Both the position numbers and the translations under genes were made by a program. Of a stretch of 64,000 nucleotides of DNA, positions 26,754 through 36,517 are shown in pieces. Below the pieces are notes generated by a model. It was not told the DNA's origin. It made no database searches and saw only the letters and a program-made list of their open reading frames with translations. Source of the DNA: Ensifer aridi (GTDB taxonomy: Bacteria; Pseudomonadota; Alphaproteobacteria; Rhizobiales; Rhizobiaceae); NCBI RefSeq assembly GCF_002078505.1, contig NZ_LUAV01000022.1, positions 96,812-160,811 of the forward strand. Reading direction: 5' to 3'. Numbering within the stretch: the first letter of the stretch is position 1; each line of letters begins with the position of its first letter.

Positions 26754-27251
26754 ATGACGAGTGCGACCGTTTTCCAGTCCGACGCCCCGCTTGATGAGCG
26801 CCGCATCATCATAAGGCGCCATCACGGCGATGTGGAGATGGTGGAACTGCCGTGGGGGCTGCGTCCACGCGACGGCGATGCGCGCGCCGTCCACGTCGTT
26901 CGATCGGAAGGAACGACGTTTCCCACCCATCGTTGTCTCGTGCCCGCTTCCGAGTTTCGCCATAGGAGCTTTAGCTTCTCGCTCGCGAACGGCGACTGGT
27001 TCTATTTCGCGGGGGTCTGGCGGTCGGCGATCGGGGATTGGCCGGAGGCTTACGCCATTCTGACAATCGAGGCGAATGCCGATCTCGCGCCGTTTCACGA
27101 TCGGCAGATGGCGGTGTTGACACGCGATCAACGCATGGCCTGGCTCGACGGAGTTGTGCCTGAAGATGAAATCCTGCGCCCGCTGCCGGCAGGGACCTTC
27201 CGGGTCAAGCGCCACTCGATCGATCCAGCCCAGCCGACGCTGGCGGTTTAA
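26754..27251 (+). CDS. SRAP-family paralogue lacking catalytic residues
   Basis: 165 aa, clearly related to SRAP (VHVVRSEG, ILTIEANADLAPFHDRQM, RPLPAGTF), but it does not begin MC. The Asn of NxRSE is replaced (VHVVRSE), and the GFYE motif is replaced by SEFRHRS. Only the His of HDR remains, so abasic-site crosslinking by Cys2 is not possible. It may be a DNA-binding pseudoenzyme or a regulator. The ATG lies almost on the LexA box, which would give a very short leader. Its end overlaps the end of dinB, convergent, by 4 bases. Confidence 0.8.
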   Translation: MTSATVFQSDAPLDERRIIIRRHHGDVEMVELPWGLRPRDGDARAVHVVRSEGTTFPTHRCLVPASEFRHRSFSFSLANGDWFYFAGVWRSAIGDWPEAYAILTIEANADLAPFHDRQMAVLTRDQRMAWLDGVVPEDEILRPLPAGTFRVKRHSIDPAQPTLAV

Positions 27252-30200
27252 AGCGCCAGCCGCAATTGCGGCGCCACTTCAGAGGTTCGCCGTTCCAGTG
27301 ATGACAGCGTGACGCCGAGCAGGCGGATTCCCTTGCGCGGCGGAAAGATCGGCGCGAGAAGCAGGTCGACCACCTCCTCGAGATCGGTAATCGCCGGCAG
27401 AGGCGCCGCAACCGTCTTGCTTCGCGTGATCTGGCTGAAGTCAGCATATTTGACCTTGAGCGTCACCGTCTTGGCGCCGATTTCATTGGCCTCGCAGTAA
27501 CTCCAGACCTTCTCGATCAGCGGCTGAAGCCCTTCCCGTGCCGGCTCAAAGGAGTGTATGTCCTCGGAAAACGTGTCTTCCGCGCCGACGGATTTGCGCA
27601 CCCGGTCCGACTTGACCTGGCGATTGTCGACGCCGCGGGCGATCCCATAGAAATATGGCCCCGATTTCCCGAAATGTTCCACCAGAAACTCGAGTGTCTT
27701 GTCCTTGAGGTCTGCGCCCGTCTCGATGCCGAGCCGATGCATCTTTTCGGCGGTTGCGGGGCCTACGCCATGGAATTTCTTGACGGGGAGGGCCTCGACG
27801 AAGGCCGGCCCGTTCTTCGGCGTGATGACAGCCTGACCGTTGGGCTTGTTCAGGTCGGATGCCATCTTTGCCAGGAACTTGTTGTAGGAAATCCCGGCCG
27901 ACGCATTGAGGCCGGTGACCTGCTTGATCTTCGCTCGGATCTCCGCGGCAATCTCGGTGGCGATCTCCATGCCCTTCAGGTTTTCGGTGACGTCGAGGTA
28001 GGCTTCGTCGAGCGAGAGTGGTTCGATGTCAGGCGTGTATTCGGCGAAGATCGCGCGGATCTGCAGCGAGACGGCCTTGTAGACGTCAAAACGCGGTCTG
28101 ACGAAGATGAGGTCGGGGCATTTGCGCTTGGCGGTCACCGAAGGCATCGCCGAGTGAACGCCGAACTTGCGTGCCTCGTAGTTGGCGGCAGCCACCACGC
28201 CGCGGGCGGCAGGATAGCCGACGGCAACCGGCAGGCCCCTGAGTTCCGGATTGTCGCGCTGCTCGACCGACGCATAAAAGGGTAGAGTAGGCGGTGAGCG
28301 CCTAACCCGCCTCGCGGCGGGCGGTTTCTCACCGCCTCTCGCCGAACCGGACGTGCGCCTTTCGTTACGCATCCGGCTCTCCAGAAGACATGGCAAATGC
28401 AGGCGTTTTCATCCAGCCAAGCAAGAACCGACTGATAGGAGTCCAAGCAAGAATATATTGCTCGTGGAGACCCTCTCGCCAGACGCGTCTTGTCGGGCGG
28501 CGACGGCTCGGCCCGAAGGACCGCATTATGTCGCGTACCCGAGCTTTTCGGCGCTTCTTGCGAAGCCAGCGCCAGATACGGCGTGTCACGAACCAGTCTA
28601 TGGCCGTAAACACTTTCCCGGCTCGGGCGCAGTGGCGATAGTAGCCAGTCCAGCCTCGAAGGATAGAGTTCAGTTCATCGAGCTTCCGCCCAAGAGGCAC
28701 CAAGTTCTTGTCCACCTTGGTGAGGACCTTTATCTTGTGGCGCAGATCAGCAGATTTTGCTTTGGGTATCTCGATACGGGGGAAATATCCGTATCGTTTG
28801 TCCCAGCGCATGGCGACGTGAAATCCGAGAAACTCGAACCCTTCCGTCACAGCCGTGATCCTGGTCTTTTCCGGTGACAGTTCGAGACCGGTCATCCGCC
28901 GAAGGTAATCCGCCAGTGCGGACTTCTCCGCGATGGCATCTTCCTTCGAGCCTGAAACCAACACGACAAAGTCATCGGCATATCGGATAGGGAAGAACAC
29001 ACAGCGTCCTAGCCGGCGATCCCGTCCTCGTGCGCCAAGTGCCGCCGCTGCCCCGTCGCCGAGGCGGCGGTTCCGGAGTTTCGAACGGTGATAGGTCCAT
29101 CTCTCGTAGCGTTCCTCGATCGCGCTCAGCGCGATGTTGGCCAGCAACGGGGAGATGATCCCTCCCTGTGGCGTGCCGTTGTCCGTGCGCAGGAATTGGT
29201 CCTCCGCTAGGACACCGGCCTTGAGGAACTGCCCCACCAACCCCGTCACCCGCCGGTCGGCCACGCGAGCGCGCAGTCTGTCCATGAGATGATGGTGATT
29301 GATGTTGTCGAAACAGCCCTTTATGTCGCCCTCGATTATCCAGTTGTATGGCATTTGGTGCCGTCGGCTATCCGCTTCCCGCTTGCGCGGTTGGAGAGAT
29401 AGCCGGATATGCTCCAAGGCCCCATGCGTGCTTTTTCCGGGCCGAAACCCGTAGGAGACAGGCCAGAATTGGGCCTCGAAGATTGGCTCGAGAACTGCTT
29501 TGACCGCGCCTTGGACGACGCGATCCCTCACCGTGGGAATGCCCAAGGGTCGGAATTGCCCCGGTTTGCCCGGCTTGGGGATGAGCTTCCGCCGTGATGG
29601 ACTCGGTCGGTATGCGCCAGAGCGCAATTCCCGCCGAATTCCATCAAGAAACGCTTGTTCACCGATCCTTTGCCGGACGCGGTCCACGGTGATCCCGTCG
29701 ACTCCGGCGGAGCGCCTACCTTTGTTGGTCGAAACGCGCCGCCAGGCATGACGGATCATGCGGGCGTCTGTAAGCCACCCCCAGAGATCGCGCCACGCTT
29801 CGTCGGGGTTTGCCTTGCTCTGCTGGTAAAGTTTGCGTTGAACGCCGAGTACCCAAGCCTCATCGGCCTGATAATCCATGTCCACAGATTGCTTCTCCGT
29901 CGTGCAAACCTACCGTCTTCCTGCTTTCCTTCGCCCTGTGCGCGGTTTTCCCGCACTCCGACTACTACGAAAGCTCCGCCCTCGGTGTCGTCCGTCTCCT
30001 GCCGTCGAGGCTAGCCCGGTTCCGTGCCGGGCAGACGATCCGAATTCCCGTGTTCCGATTTCCAACCTTTGTGCCGTTAGACGGTGAGCTCTACCCCTGG
30101 CGATACTGGGAACAGGCTGAGAGAGCCGTTCCTGTCCCGGACACGATACTCGTGCCCAGCAGCAGAGATGGACTGAACCCTGCCGCTTCGGATCGTGTTA

Positions 30201-30561
30201 CCTCCGGTGCCATCACACCAGCGGAGGCGGTATGGATAAATACAGAGGCTTCCGGCGCTCACTTCGTTGTCTCGTCATAGACACTGCGGTAGCCCGGCCT
30301 GCGAGTGGTGGCTCGCACCCGGTACATTTAAGGCCGATCTGCTTATGACACCCAACCGGCGACGCCCGGTCGAGCTTCTCGGCCCCCTTTCGGCTGTTGC
30401 TCTTACAGTCAAGACGGCATTTCAGCCGTCGGTCGAAAATCAGCAAGCTTGAGAGATGATGTCTAAGTCATATTTCACCCTCTCTCGCGCCTTCACGGCG
30501 CACCATCCATGTCGATGTGAACGATCTTACCCGGCCGCTCGCTGCCTTCGTCGTTTGTCAT
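27248..30561 (-). CDS. DNA polymerase IV (DinB) split by a group II intron
   Basis: Exon 1 is 30561-30504 and exon 2 is 28281-27248. Joined, they give 1092 bases, an exact in-frame reading of 363 aa. The join lies inside the catalytic motif: exon 1 ends KIVHIDMD plus the first base of the Ala codon, exon 2 continues AFYASVEQRD. The second acidic motif SLDEAYLD, the finger/palm region and the little-finger domain follow normally. Y-family polymerases copy damaged templates. Without splicing only about 20 residues of DinB would be made from this start. No LexA box was found just upstream of exon 1. Confidence 0.88.
28282..30503 (-). mobile_element. Group II intron inserted in dinB (2222 bp)
   Basis: The 5' end is GTGCGCC at 30503 on the minus strand; the 3' end is CTAC at 28282, an AY ending. 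Domain V is clear at 28379-28344 (GAGCCGGATGCG, a GAAA-type turn, then CGTCCGGTTC), followed by a long domain VI stem (GGCGGTGAG pairing with CTCACCGCC). The last exon bases ATGGATG can pair with UAUCCAU read at 30238-30232, a candidate EBS1, allowing one G-U pair. It encodes an intact reverse transcriptase, so it looks able to splice and perhaps move. Confidence 0.9.
28365..29885 (-). CDS. Group II intron reverse transcriptase/maturase
   Basis: 506 aa. RT blocks are present: GVDGITVDRVRQRIG, the RPLGIPTVRDR block, FRPGKSTHGALEHI, GDIKGCFDNI, GTPQGGIISPLLANI and the catalytic YADD in IRYADDFVVLVSG. The maturase (X) domain follows (LNSILRGWTGYYRHC). No HNH endonuclease domain is seen at the C-terminus. 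Its stop codon lies inside domain V, so the reading frame runs into the ribozyme core. GTG at 29885 or ATG at 29879 may start it. It serves splicing and retrohoming of the dinB intron. Confidence 0.93.
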   Translation of the reverse strand: MDMDYQADEAWVLGVQRKLYQQSKANPDEAWRDLWGWLTDARMIRHAWRRVSTNKGRRSAGVDGITVDRVRQRIGEQAFLDGIRRELRSGAYRPSPSRRKLIPKPGKPGQFRPLGIPTVRDRVVQGAVKAVLEPIFEAQFWPVSYGFRPGKSTHGALEHIRLSLQPRKREADSRRHQMPYNWIIEGDIKGCFDNINHHHLMDRLRARVADRRVTGLVGQFLKAGVLAEDQFLRTDNGTPQGGIISPLLANIALSAIEERYERWTYHRSKLRNRRLGDGAAAALGARGRDRRLGRCVFFPIRYADDFVVLVSGSKEDAIAEKSALADYLRRMTGLELSPEKTRITAVTEGFEFLGFHVAMRWDKRYGYFPRIEIPKAKSADLRHKIKVLTKVDKNLVPLGRKLDELNSILRGWTGYYRHCARAGKVFTAIDWFVTRRIWRWLRKKRRKARVRDIMRSFGPSRRRPTRRVWREGLHEQYILAWTPISRFLLGWMKTPAFAMSSGEPDA

Positions 30562-30937
30562 CGCCTAGCTTCCATCAGGTCCCTCAGCCAAACATGGGAA
30601 GTGTGCGCCGCATTTGTCACCGTCCGGCGTTTGCATGTGCTCGCAGCCCCATCGCCATGCGGCGGCGGATCGCCGCGAAGCTTACACCGGCACCAAATGC
30701 TTTCACCAACAGCTTGTGCTCAAGCGCAGCGGCGATGACATGGGCCACAGATGAATTCAATTGTCGGCGCCCGGTGATCCCTCAGTCTCGGACCCAGATC
30801 GTTCACAGCCTGCCGTCGGTGCATGCGAAAAAATTCCCATTCCTGCCATCGAATTGAATCCCTTCACGGATTTCTTCGATGGGCACTCTCGCGCAACTTC
30901 CACGCGCCACATGCGCATTGACTCATTTTCGCTTTGA
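30562..30937. other. Region between dinB and imuA, no sure gene
   Basis: About 375 bases separating the divergent dinB and imuA. A 47-codon minus-strand frame (30760-30617, TTG start) reads a plausible helical, basic peptide but has no ribosome binding site. No LexA box was found on the dinB side. Confidence 0.4.
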
Positions 30938-30952
30938 GAACAAATACAGAAC
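30938..30952. promoter_or_regulatory. LexA box upstream of imuA
   Basis: GAAC-AAATACA-GAAC is an exact match to the alphaproteobacterial SOS operator. It lies 46 bases upstream of the imuA start at 30999, in the position expected for control of the imuA-imuB-dnaE2 operon. Confidence 0.85.
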
Positions 30953-30998
30953 ATATTCCTGCTTCTCAAGCCGAAAACGGGTTGCCGTAAAGGAGATC

Positions 30999-31760
30999 AT
31001 GACCGCAGCCGTCGCCATTTCGAATCCCGTCCTCGACGAGTTGCGCGAGAAAATCGCCAGCCTGGAAGGGGCAGGCTCACGCAAACGCAGTGTTCTGCCG
31101 TTTGGGGTGCCGGAGCTTGACGCGCAGCTGCCGGGAGGTGGGCTCGCCTATGGCGCGCTGCACGAAGTGGCAGGCGGCGGAAACGGCGCGGTCGACGGGG
31201 CGGCCGCGGCACTCTTCATCGGCGGTATTGCCGCGCGCACGACCGGCAAGGTGGTCTGGTGCCTGACGCGCTTTGATCTGTTCTTTCCGGCGCTCGCCCA
31301 AGTCGGGCTTCATCCCGACCGCGTCATCTTCGTTGAGTGCGACAAGGAAGAGACGGTGCTCGCAAGCTTCGAGGAGGCCTTGCGCTATGGCGGACTCGGC
31401 GCCGTGGTCGCCGAACTGGTGCGCCTGCCGATGACGGCGTCGCGCCGGCTGCAGCTTGCGGCGGAGAAGTCGGGCACATTGGGCCTGGTGATCCGCCGCT
31501 GGCGCCGCCAGACGGAAGCTTCCGACTTCGGGATGCCGACGGGCGCGGCAACCCGCTGGCGGATATCGGTGCTGCCGTCCGAGCCGCTGCCGGTGCCGGG
31601 CCTCGGTCGGGCGCGATGGCTGACGGAACTGATGCGGGTGAGAGCAGGGGAGGGAGGAGAATTTATTATCGGAGCATGCGATGGCCAGGGTCGTATCTGT
31701 CTTTCTTCCAACGCTGCCGACCGACCGGATCAGGCGGGCCGATCCTTCGCTCTCTCCTGA
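30999..31760 (+). CDS. ImuA, RecA-like mutasome protein
   Basis: 253 aa. A RecA/SulA-like domain with VLPFGVPELDAQLPGGGL and ALHEVAGGG, the pattern of ImuA (ImuA1) proteins. It works with ImuB and DnaE2 in error-prone translesion synthesis. The ATG at 30999 has AGGAGA 2 bases upstream; a longer frame would cross the LexA box. It overlaps imuB by 80 bases. Confidence 0.93.
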   Translation: MTAAVAISNPVLDELREKIASLEGAGSRKRSVLPFGVPELDAQLPGGGLAYGALHEVAGGGNGAVDGAAAALFIGGIAARTTGKVVWCLTRFDLFFPALAQVGLHPDRVIFVECDKEETVLASFEEALRYGGLGAVVAELVRLPMTASRRLQLAAEKSGTLGLVIRRWRRQTEASDFGMPTGAATRWRISVLPSEPLPVPGLGRARWLTELMRVRAGEGGEFIIGACDGQGRICLSSNAADRPDQAGRSFALS

Positions 31761-33195
31761 CACGCCGCTGGTGGTGATCGCCAGGAGCGGCTCTAAGCGA
31801 TGGATCGTGGCGGCCGATCGGGCAGCTCTCAAACTCGGTCTTCGCGTCGGCATGCCGGCGGCCAAGGCGCAGGCACTGGTCCAGGGTCTCACGATGATCA
31901 ATGCCGATCCGGTCGCCGACCTCGCTACGCTGGAGCGGCTGACACTCTGGGCCTTGTCGCAATATTCTCCCGTCGTCGCGATGGATCCTCCGGATGGCAT
32001 CATCATGGATACGGAAGGCGCCGATCATCTCCAGGGCGGCGAGGAACTGATGCTCTCCGGTCTCGTCAATCGCTTCCGCGGCCGAGGTCTCGCTGCGCGT
32101 GCGGCAATCGCCGATACCTGGGGTGCGGCACATGCGCTGGCCCGTTCCACAGATCGCGAGACTGTCATCATCGGGCGCGGCGAGACCGCCACGGCAGTGA
32201 ACCGGCTGCCGCTGTCGTCGCTGCGGCTGCCGGCGGAAACTGTTCAGAGCCTCCGAACCCTCGGCTTTGCCACCGTTGGCGATCTGGCTGCGACACCGCG
32301 GGCGCCGCTGACCCTGCGTTTCGGGCCGGAGATCGGGCGGCGTCTCGACCAGATGTTCGGCCGCGTCGCTGAGCCGATCGACCCGATTCGACCGGCCGAT
32401 CTTGTTGAGGTCCAAAAATCCTTTGCCGAGCCGATCGGTGCACCGGAAACGATCGAGAAATACGTCAGCCGCCTGGTGCGGCAGCTCTGTCTGGAACTCG
32501 AGAAGCGCGGGCTTGGCGTGCGGCGTGCCGACCTCATCGTCCACCGCGTCGACAACACGCTTCAGTCGCATCGGGCGGGCACGGCGAAGCCGGTCCGCGA
32601 CATCGCCTGGCTGACAAAGCTCTTCCGCGATCGCATCGAGAGAATCGAACCTGGCTTTGGCATCGAAAAGCTCAGTCTTGCCGCCATTATCGCCGAGCCG
32701 CTCATCGAAACACAGTCGGCGTCATCGCTGATCGAAGAGCAGGTTACCGATGTGACGCCGCTGATCGATGTACTCGGCAATCGCGGCGGACAGCGGATTT
32801 TCCGCGTCGCGCCGGTTGCAAGCGACGTCCCGGAGCGCAGCGTCCAGCGGATCGCACCGACGGCCGATGAGGACGGCGCCACCTGGCCGCTCCATTGGCC
32901 GAGGCCATCCCGGCTCCTGGCGCGTCCGGAAGCGATCGAGGTGATCGCCCTTCTGCCCGATCATCCGCCGGTCTCGTTTACCTGGCGCGGCAAGCGGCGT
33001 CGCGTGAAGCGCGCCGACGGTCCGGAACGGATTTTTGGAGAGTGGTGGAAACGCAGCTCAGAATGGATCGCCGTCCGCGACTACTTCGTCGTCGAGGATG
33101 ATACTGGCGAGCGCTTCTGGATCTTTCGATCCGGCGATGGCGTCGATGCGGAAACCGGATCGCACAAGTGGTTCCTGCACGGGGTGTTTGCGTGA
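31681..33195 (+). CDS. ImuB, non-catalytic Y-family polymerase-like protein
   Basis: 504 aa. It has the Y-family fold (ADRAALKLGLRVGMPAAKAQ, then the HhH region TLGFATVGDLAATPRAPL), but the N-terminal DxDxFFAxVE motif is replaced by VSVFLPTLPTDR and the SLDE motif by AMDPPDGII, so it has no polymerase active site. ImuB is the hub that links ImuA, the beta clamp and DnaE2. Overlaps imuA extensively and touches dnaE2 (TGATG). Confidence 0.93.
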   Translation: MARVVSVFLPTLPTDRIRRADPSLSPDTPLVVIARSGSKRWIVAADRAALKLGLRVGMPAAKAQALVQGLTMINADPVADLATLERLTLWALSQYSPVVAMDPPDGIIMDTEGADHLQGGEELMLSGLVNRFRGRGLAARAAIADTWGAAHALARSTDRETVIIGRGETATAVNRLPLSSLRLPAETVQSLRTLGFATVGDLAATPRAPLTLRFGPEIGRRLDQMFGRVAEPIDPIRPADLVEVQKSFAEPIGAPETIEKYVSRLVRQLCLELEKRGLGVRRADLIVHRVDNTLQSHRAGTAKPVRDIAWLTKLFRDRIERIEPGFGIEKLSLAAIIAEPLIETQSASSLIEEQVTDVTPLIDVLGNRGGQRIFRVAPVASDVPERSVQRIAPTADEDGATWPLHWPRPSRLLARPEAIEVIALLPDHPPVSFTWRGKRRRVKRADGPERIFGEWWKRSSEWIAVRDYFVVEDDTGERFWIFRSGDGVDAETGSHKWFLHGVFA

Positions 33196-36100
33196 TGCGC
33201 TACGCCGAGCTTCAGGTCACCACCCATTTCTCTTTCCTCCGCGGCGCGAGCTCGGCCGAGGAATTGTTCGCCACCGCAAAGCTGATGGGGATCGAAGCGC
33301 TCGGTGTCGTCGACCGCAACAGCCTGGCCGGTATCGTGCGGGCACTGGAAGCCTCGCGCGCCACCGGCCTCCGGCTCGTCGTCGGCTGCCGGCTCGATCT
33401 GCAGGACGGCATGTCGATCCTCGTATACCCCACCGATCGGGCCGCCTATTCGCGGTTGACGCGGCTACTGACGCTCGGCAAGGGCCGGGGCGGGAAGGCC
33501 AACTGTGTCCTGCACCATGATGACGTGGCGCTTTATTCAGAGGGCCTGATCGGCATCCTGGTGCCTGATATGCCGGACGAACCCTGCGCCGTGCAGTTCA
33601 GGAAGATGGCCGAGATTTTTGGCGACCGTGCCTATGTCTCGCTCTGCCTGCGCCGCCGGCCGAACGATCAACTGCGGCTGCATAAATTGTCGAACCTGGC
33701 GGTCAAGCACCGGGTGAAGGCTGTGGTCACCAATGACGTGCTTTTTCATGAGCCCGGCCGGCGGCAGCTGCAGGATGTCGTCACATGCATCCGCACGGGC
33801 ACCACCATCGACGATGTCGGCTTCGAGCGCGAGCGGCATGCCGATCGCTTTCTCAAGCCGCCAGAAGAAATGGCGCGTCTCTTTCCCCGCTACCCGGAGG
33901 CGCTGGCGCGGACGATGGAGATCGTCGAGCGCTGCAAGTTCTCGCTTGAGGAGCTCGTCTATCAGTACCCAGAGGAAGCTCTGATCCCGGGGATGACCGC
34001 CCAGCAGTCGCTGGAGCATTACACCTCGGAAGGCGTGAAGACCCGCTATCCCGAAGGTCTGCCGGCGCATGTCGAAAAGACCATCCGGCACGAGCTCGCT
34101 CTCATCGAGACGATGAAATACGCCCCCTATTTTTTGACGGTGTTCTCGATCGTCCGTTATGCCCGGTCGCAGGGCATTCTCTGCCAGGGCAGGGGATCGG
34201 CCGCCAATTCCGCCGTCTGCTATGTGCTCGGTATCACCTCGATCGACCCCGAGACCAACGACCTCCTGTTCGAGCGCTTCGTCAGTCAGGAGCGCGACGA
34301 GCCGCCCGACATCGATGTTGATTTCGAGCACGAGAGGCGCGAGGAGGTGATCCAGTGGATTTATCGGACCTACGGCCGTGACAAGGCAGCACTCTGCTCG
34401 ACGGTCACCCGCTATCGAGCCAAGGGCGCCATTCGCGATGTCGGCAAGGCGCTGGGGTTGCCCGAGGACCTGATCAAGGCGCTCTCCTCCGGCGTCTGGT
34501 CCTGGTCGGAGACCGTTGGAGAGCGACAGGTGCGCGAGCTCGGCCTCAATCCGGAGGACCGGCGTCTCGCACTGACCCTACGGCTTGCCCAGCAGCTGAT
34601 GGGAGCGCCGCGGCATCTCGGCCAGCATCCCGGTGGATTTGTCCTGACCCATGACCGGTTGGATCATCTTGTGCCGATCGAACCGGCGGCGATGGTCGAC
34701 CGGCAGGTGATCGAATGGGACAAGGATGACGTCGAGGCGCTCAAAATGATGAAGGTCGACGTGCTGGCGCTCGGCATGCTGACCTGCATGGCCAAAGCTT
34801 TCGCGCTGATCAGTGAGCATAAGCATCAGGACCTCGACCTCGCCACGATCCCGCAGGAGGATCCCGCCACCTATGCGATGATCCGCAAGGCCGATACGCT
34901 CGGCACCTTCCAAATCGAATCCCGCGCGCAAATGTCCATGCTACCGCGCATGAAGCCCAAGACCTTCTACGATCTCGTCATCCAGGTGGCGATCGTCCGC
35001 CCCGGGCCGATCCAGGGCGACATGGTGCATCCCTATCTCCGCCGGCGAGAGGGCAAGGAGAAGGTGGAGTACCCGACGCCCGAACTGGAGGCGGTCCTCC
35101 ACAAGACATTGGGCGTTCCGCTGTTTCAGGAGTCGGCCATGAAGGTGGCGATGGTCTGCGCGGGGTTTACCGGCGGCGAAGCCGACCAGCTCCGCAAATC
35201 CATGGCGACCTTCAAATTCACAGGTGGTGTTTCGAAGTTCAAGGACAAGCTCGTCTCCGGCATGGTCCGGAACGGCTACTCGCCGGATTTCGCCGAGAAG
35301 ACATTCAGTCAACTCGAAGGTTTTGGCTCCTATGGCTTCCCGGAAAGCCATGCCGCATCCTTTGCGCTGATCGCTTACGCCTCCAACCACGTGAAATGCC
35401 ATTTCCCGGATGTCTTCTGCGCGGGGCTATTGAACTCGCAGCCCATGGGCTTTTATGCGCCGGCCCAGATTGTCAGGGACGCCCGCGCACACGGTGTTGA
35501 GGTCCGACCCGTCTGCATCAATCGCTCGCGCTGGGACTGCACGCTTGAGTCGATCGAAGGCACTGGCCGCCATGCCGTTCGGCTCGGCATGCGGCTTGTG
35601 CGCGGATTGGCGACGGCTGACGCGGCGCGCATCGTCGCAGCGCGCGCCGACGAACCTTTCGCGTCGGTCGACGACATGTGGCGGCGGTCCGGTGTGCCGG
35701 TCGCGTCGCTGGTCGAGCTCGCCGAAGCCGATGCCTTCCTGCCGTCGTTGCGTCTCGAGCGACGCGATGCGCTCTGGGCGATCAAGGCGCTACGAGATGA
35801 GCCGTTGCCTCTGTTCATGGCAGCAGTCGAACGGGAGGCGCGGGCGATCGCCGAGCAGCGGGAGCCGGCAGTCGAGCTCAGGCAGATGACCGATGGCCAT
35901 AACGTCGTCGAGGATTACAGCCATACCGGTCTGACGCTCCGGGAGCACCCTTTGCGGTTCCTGCGGATCGACCTTGCCAAGCGCCGGATCGTCACCTGTG
36001 CCGAGGCGATGACAGCGCGCGACGGACAATGGCTGATGGCGGCCGGCCTGGTGCTGGTGCGCCAGCGGCCGGGATCAGCCAAGGGCGTGATGTTCATCAC

Positions 36101-36458
36101 CATCGAGGATGAAACCGGCATTGCCAATGTCGTCGTCTGGCCAAAGCTTTTCGAGCGATCGAGGCGTGTGGTGCTCGGCGCCAGCATGATGGCGATTAAT
36201 GGCAGGATCCAGCGGGAAGGCGAGGTGGTTCACCTCGTCGCCCAGCAGCTCTTCGATCTCTCGGCCGACCTGTCTGGGCTTGCCGGGCATGACCGATCGT
36301 TTCATCCGCCGACCGGCCGCGGCGACGAGTTCGCCCATGGTTCGCCGGGCAGTCCGGACTCACGCGAAAAGGCGCCTCCTGGCGTTCGGGCGAGGGACAT
36401 GTTCGTGCCTGATCTTCATATCGATACGCTGAAGATCAAGAGCCGGAATTTTCAGTAA
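33195..36458 (+). CDS. DnaE2 (ImuC), error-prone DNA polymerase III alpha
   Basis: 1087 aa. It has an N-terminal PHP domain (THFSFLRGASSAEELF), the polymerase core with PDIDVDFEHERREEVIQW holding the catalytic acidic residues, the finger and beta-binding regions, and a C-terminal OB fold (GVMFITIEDETGIANVVVW). It is the mutagenic translesion polymerase of the LexA-controlled cassette. The start at 33195 overlaps the imuB stop by one base. No frameshift seen. Confidence 0.95.
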   Translation: MRYAELQVTTHFSFLRGASSAEELFATAKLMGIEALGVVDRNSLAGIVRALEASRATGLRLVVGCRLDLQDGMSILVYPTDRAAYSRLTRLLTLGKGRGGKANCVLHHDDVALYSEGLIGILVPDMPDEPCAVQFRKMAEIFGDRAYVSLCLRRRPNDQLRLHKLSNLAVKHRVKAVVTNDVLFHEPGRRQLQDVVTCIRTGTTIDDVGFERERHADRFLKPPEEMARLFPRYPEALARTMEIVERCKFSLEELVYQYPEEALIPGMTAQQSLEHYTSEGVKTRYPEGLPAHVEKTIRHELALIETMKYAPYFLTVFSIVRYARSQGILCQGRGSAANSAVCYVLGITSIDPETNDLLFERFVSQERDEPPDIDVDFEHERREEVIQWIYRTYGRDKAALCSTVTRYRAKGAIRDVGKALGLPEDLIKALSSGVWSWSETVGERQVRELGLNPEDRRLALTLRLAQQLMGAPRHLGQHPGGFVLTHDRLDHLVPIEPAAMVDRQVIEWDKDDVEALKMMKVDVLALGMLTCMAKAFALISEHKHQDLDLATIPQEDPATYAMIRKADTLGTFQIESRAQMSMLPRMKPKTFYDLVIQVAIVRPGPIQGDMVHPYLRRREGKEKVEYPTPELEAVLHKTLGVPLFQESAMKVAMVCAGFTGGEADQLRKSMATFKFTGGVSKFKDKLVSGMVRNGYSPDFAEKTFSQLEGFGSYGFPESHAASFALIAYASNHVKCHFPDVFCAGLLNSQPMGFYAPAQIVRDARAHGVEVRPVCINRSRWDCTLESIEGTGRHAVRLGMRLVRGLATADAARIVAARADEPFASVDDMWRRSGVPVASLVELAEADAFLPSLRLERRDALWAIKALRDEPLPLFMAAVEREARAIAEQREPAVELRQMTDGHNVVEDYSHTGLTLREHPLRFLRIDLAKRRIVTCAEAMTARDGQWLMAAGLVLVRQRPGSAKGVMFITIEDETGIANVVVWPKLFERSRRVVLGASMMAINGRIQREGEVVHLVAQQLFDLSADLSGLAGHDRSFHPPTGRGDEFAHGSPGSPDSREKAPPGVRARDMFVPDLHIDTLKIKSRNFQ

Positions 36459-36517
36459 TGATGAATGCAGACGACAGGGCCCGCGTTTCGGATCTTTTCG
36501 AGACCTAAATCATGAAT

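Noticed and set aside
30617..30760. 47-codon minus-strand frame between dinB and imuA
   Set aside because: TTG start without a ribosome binding site and too short to judge; peptide looks plausible but unsupported.
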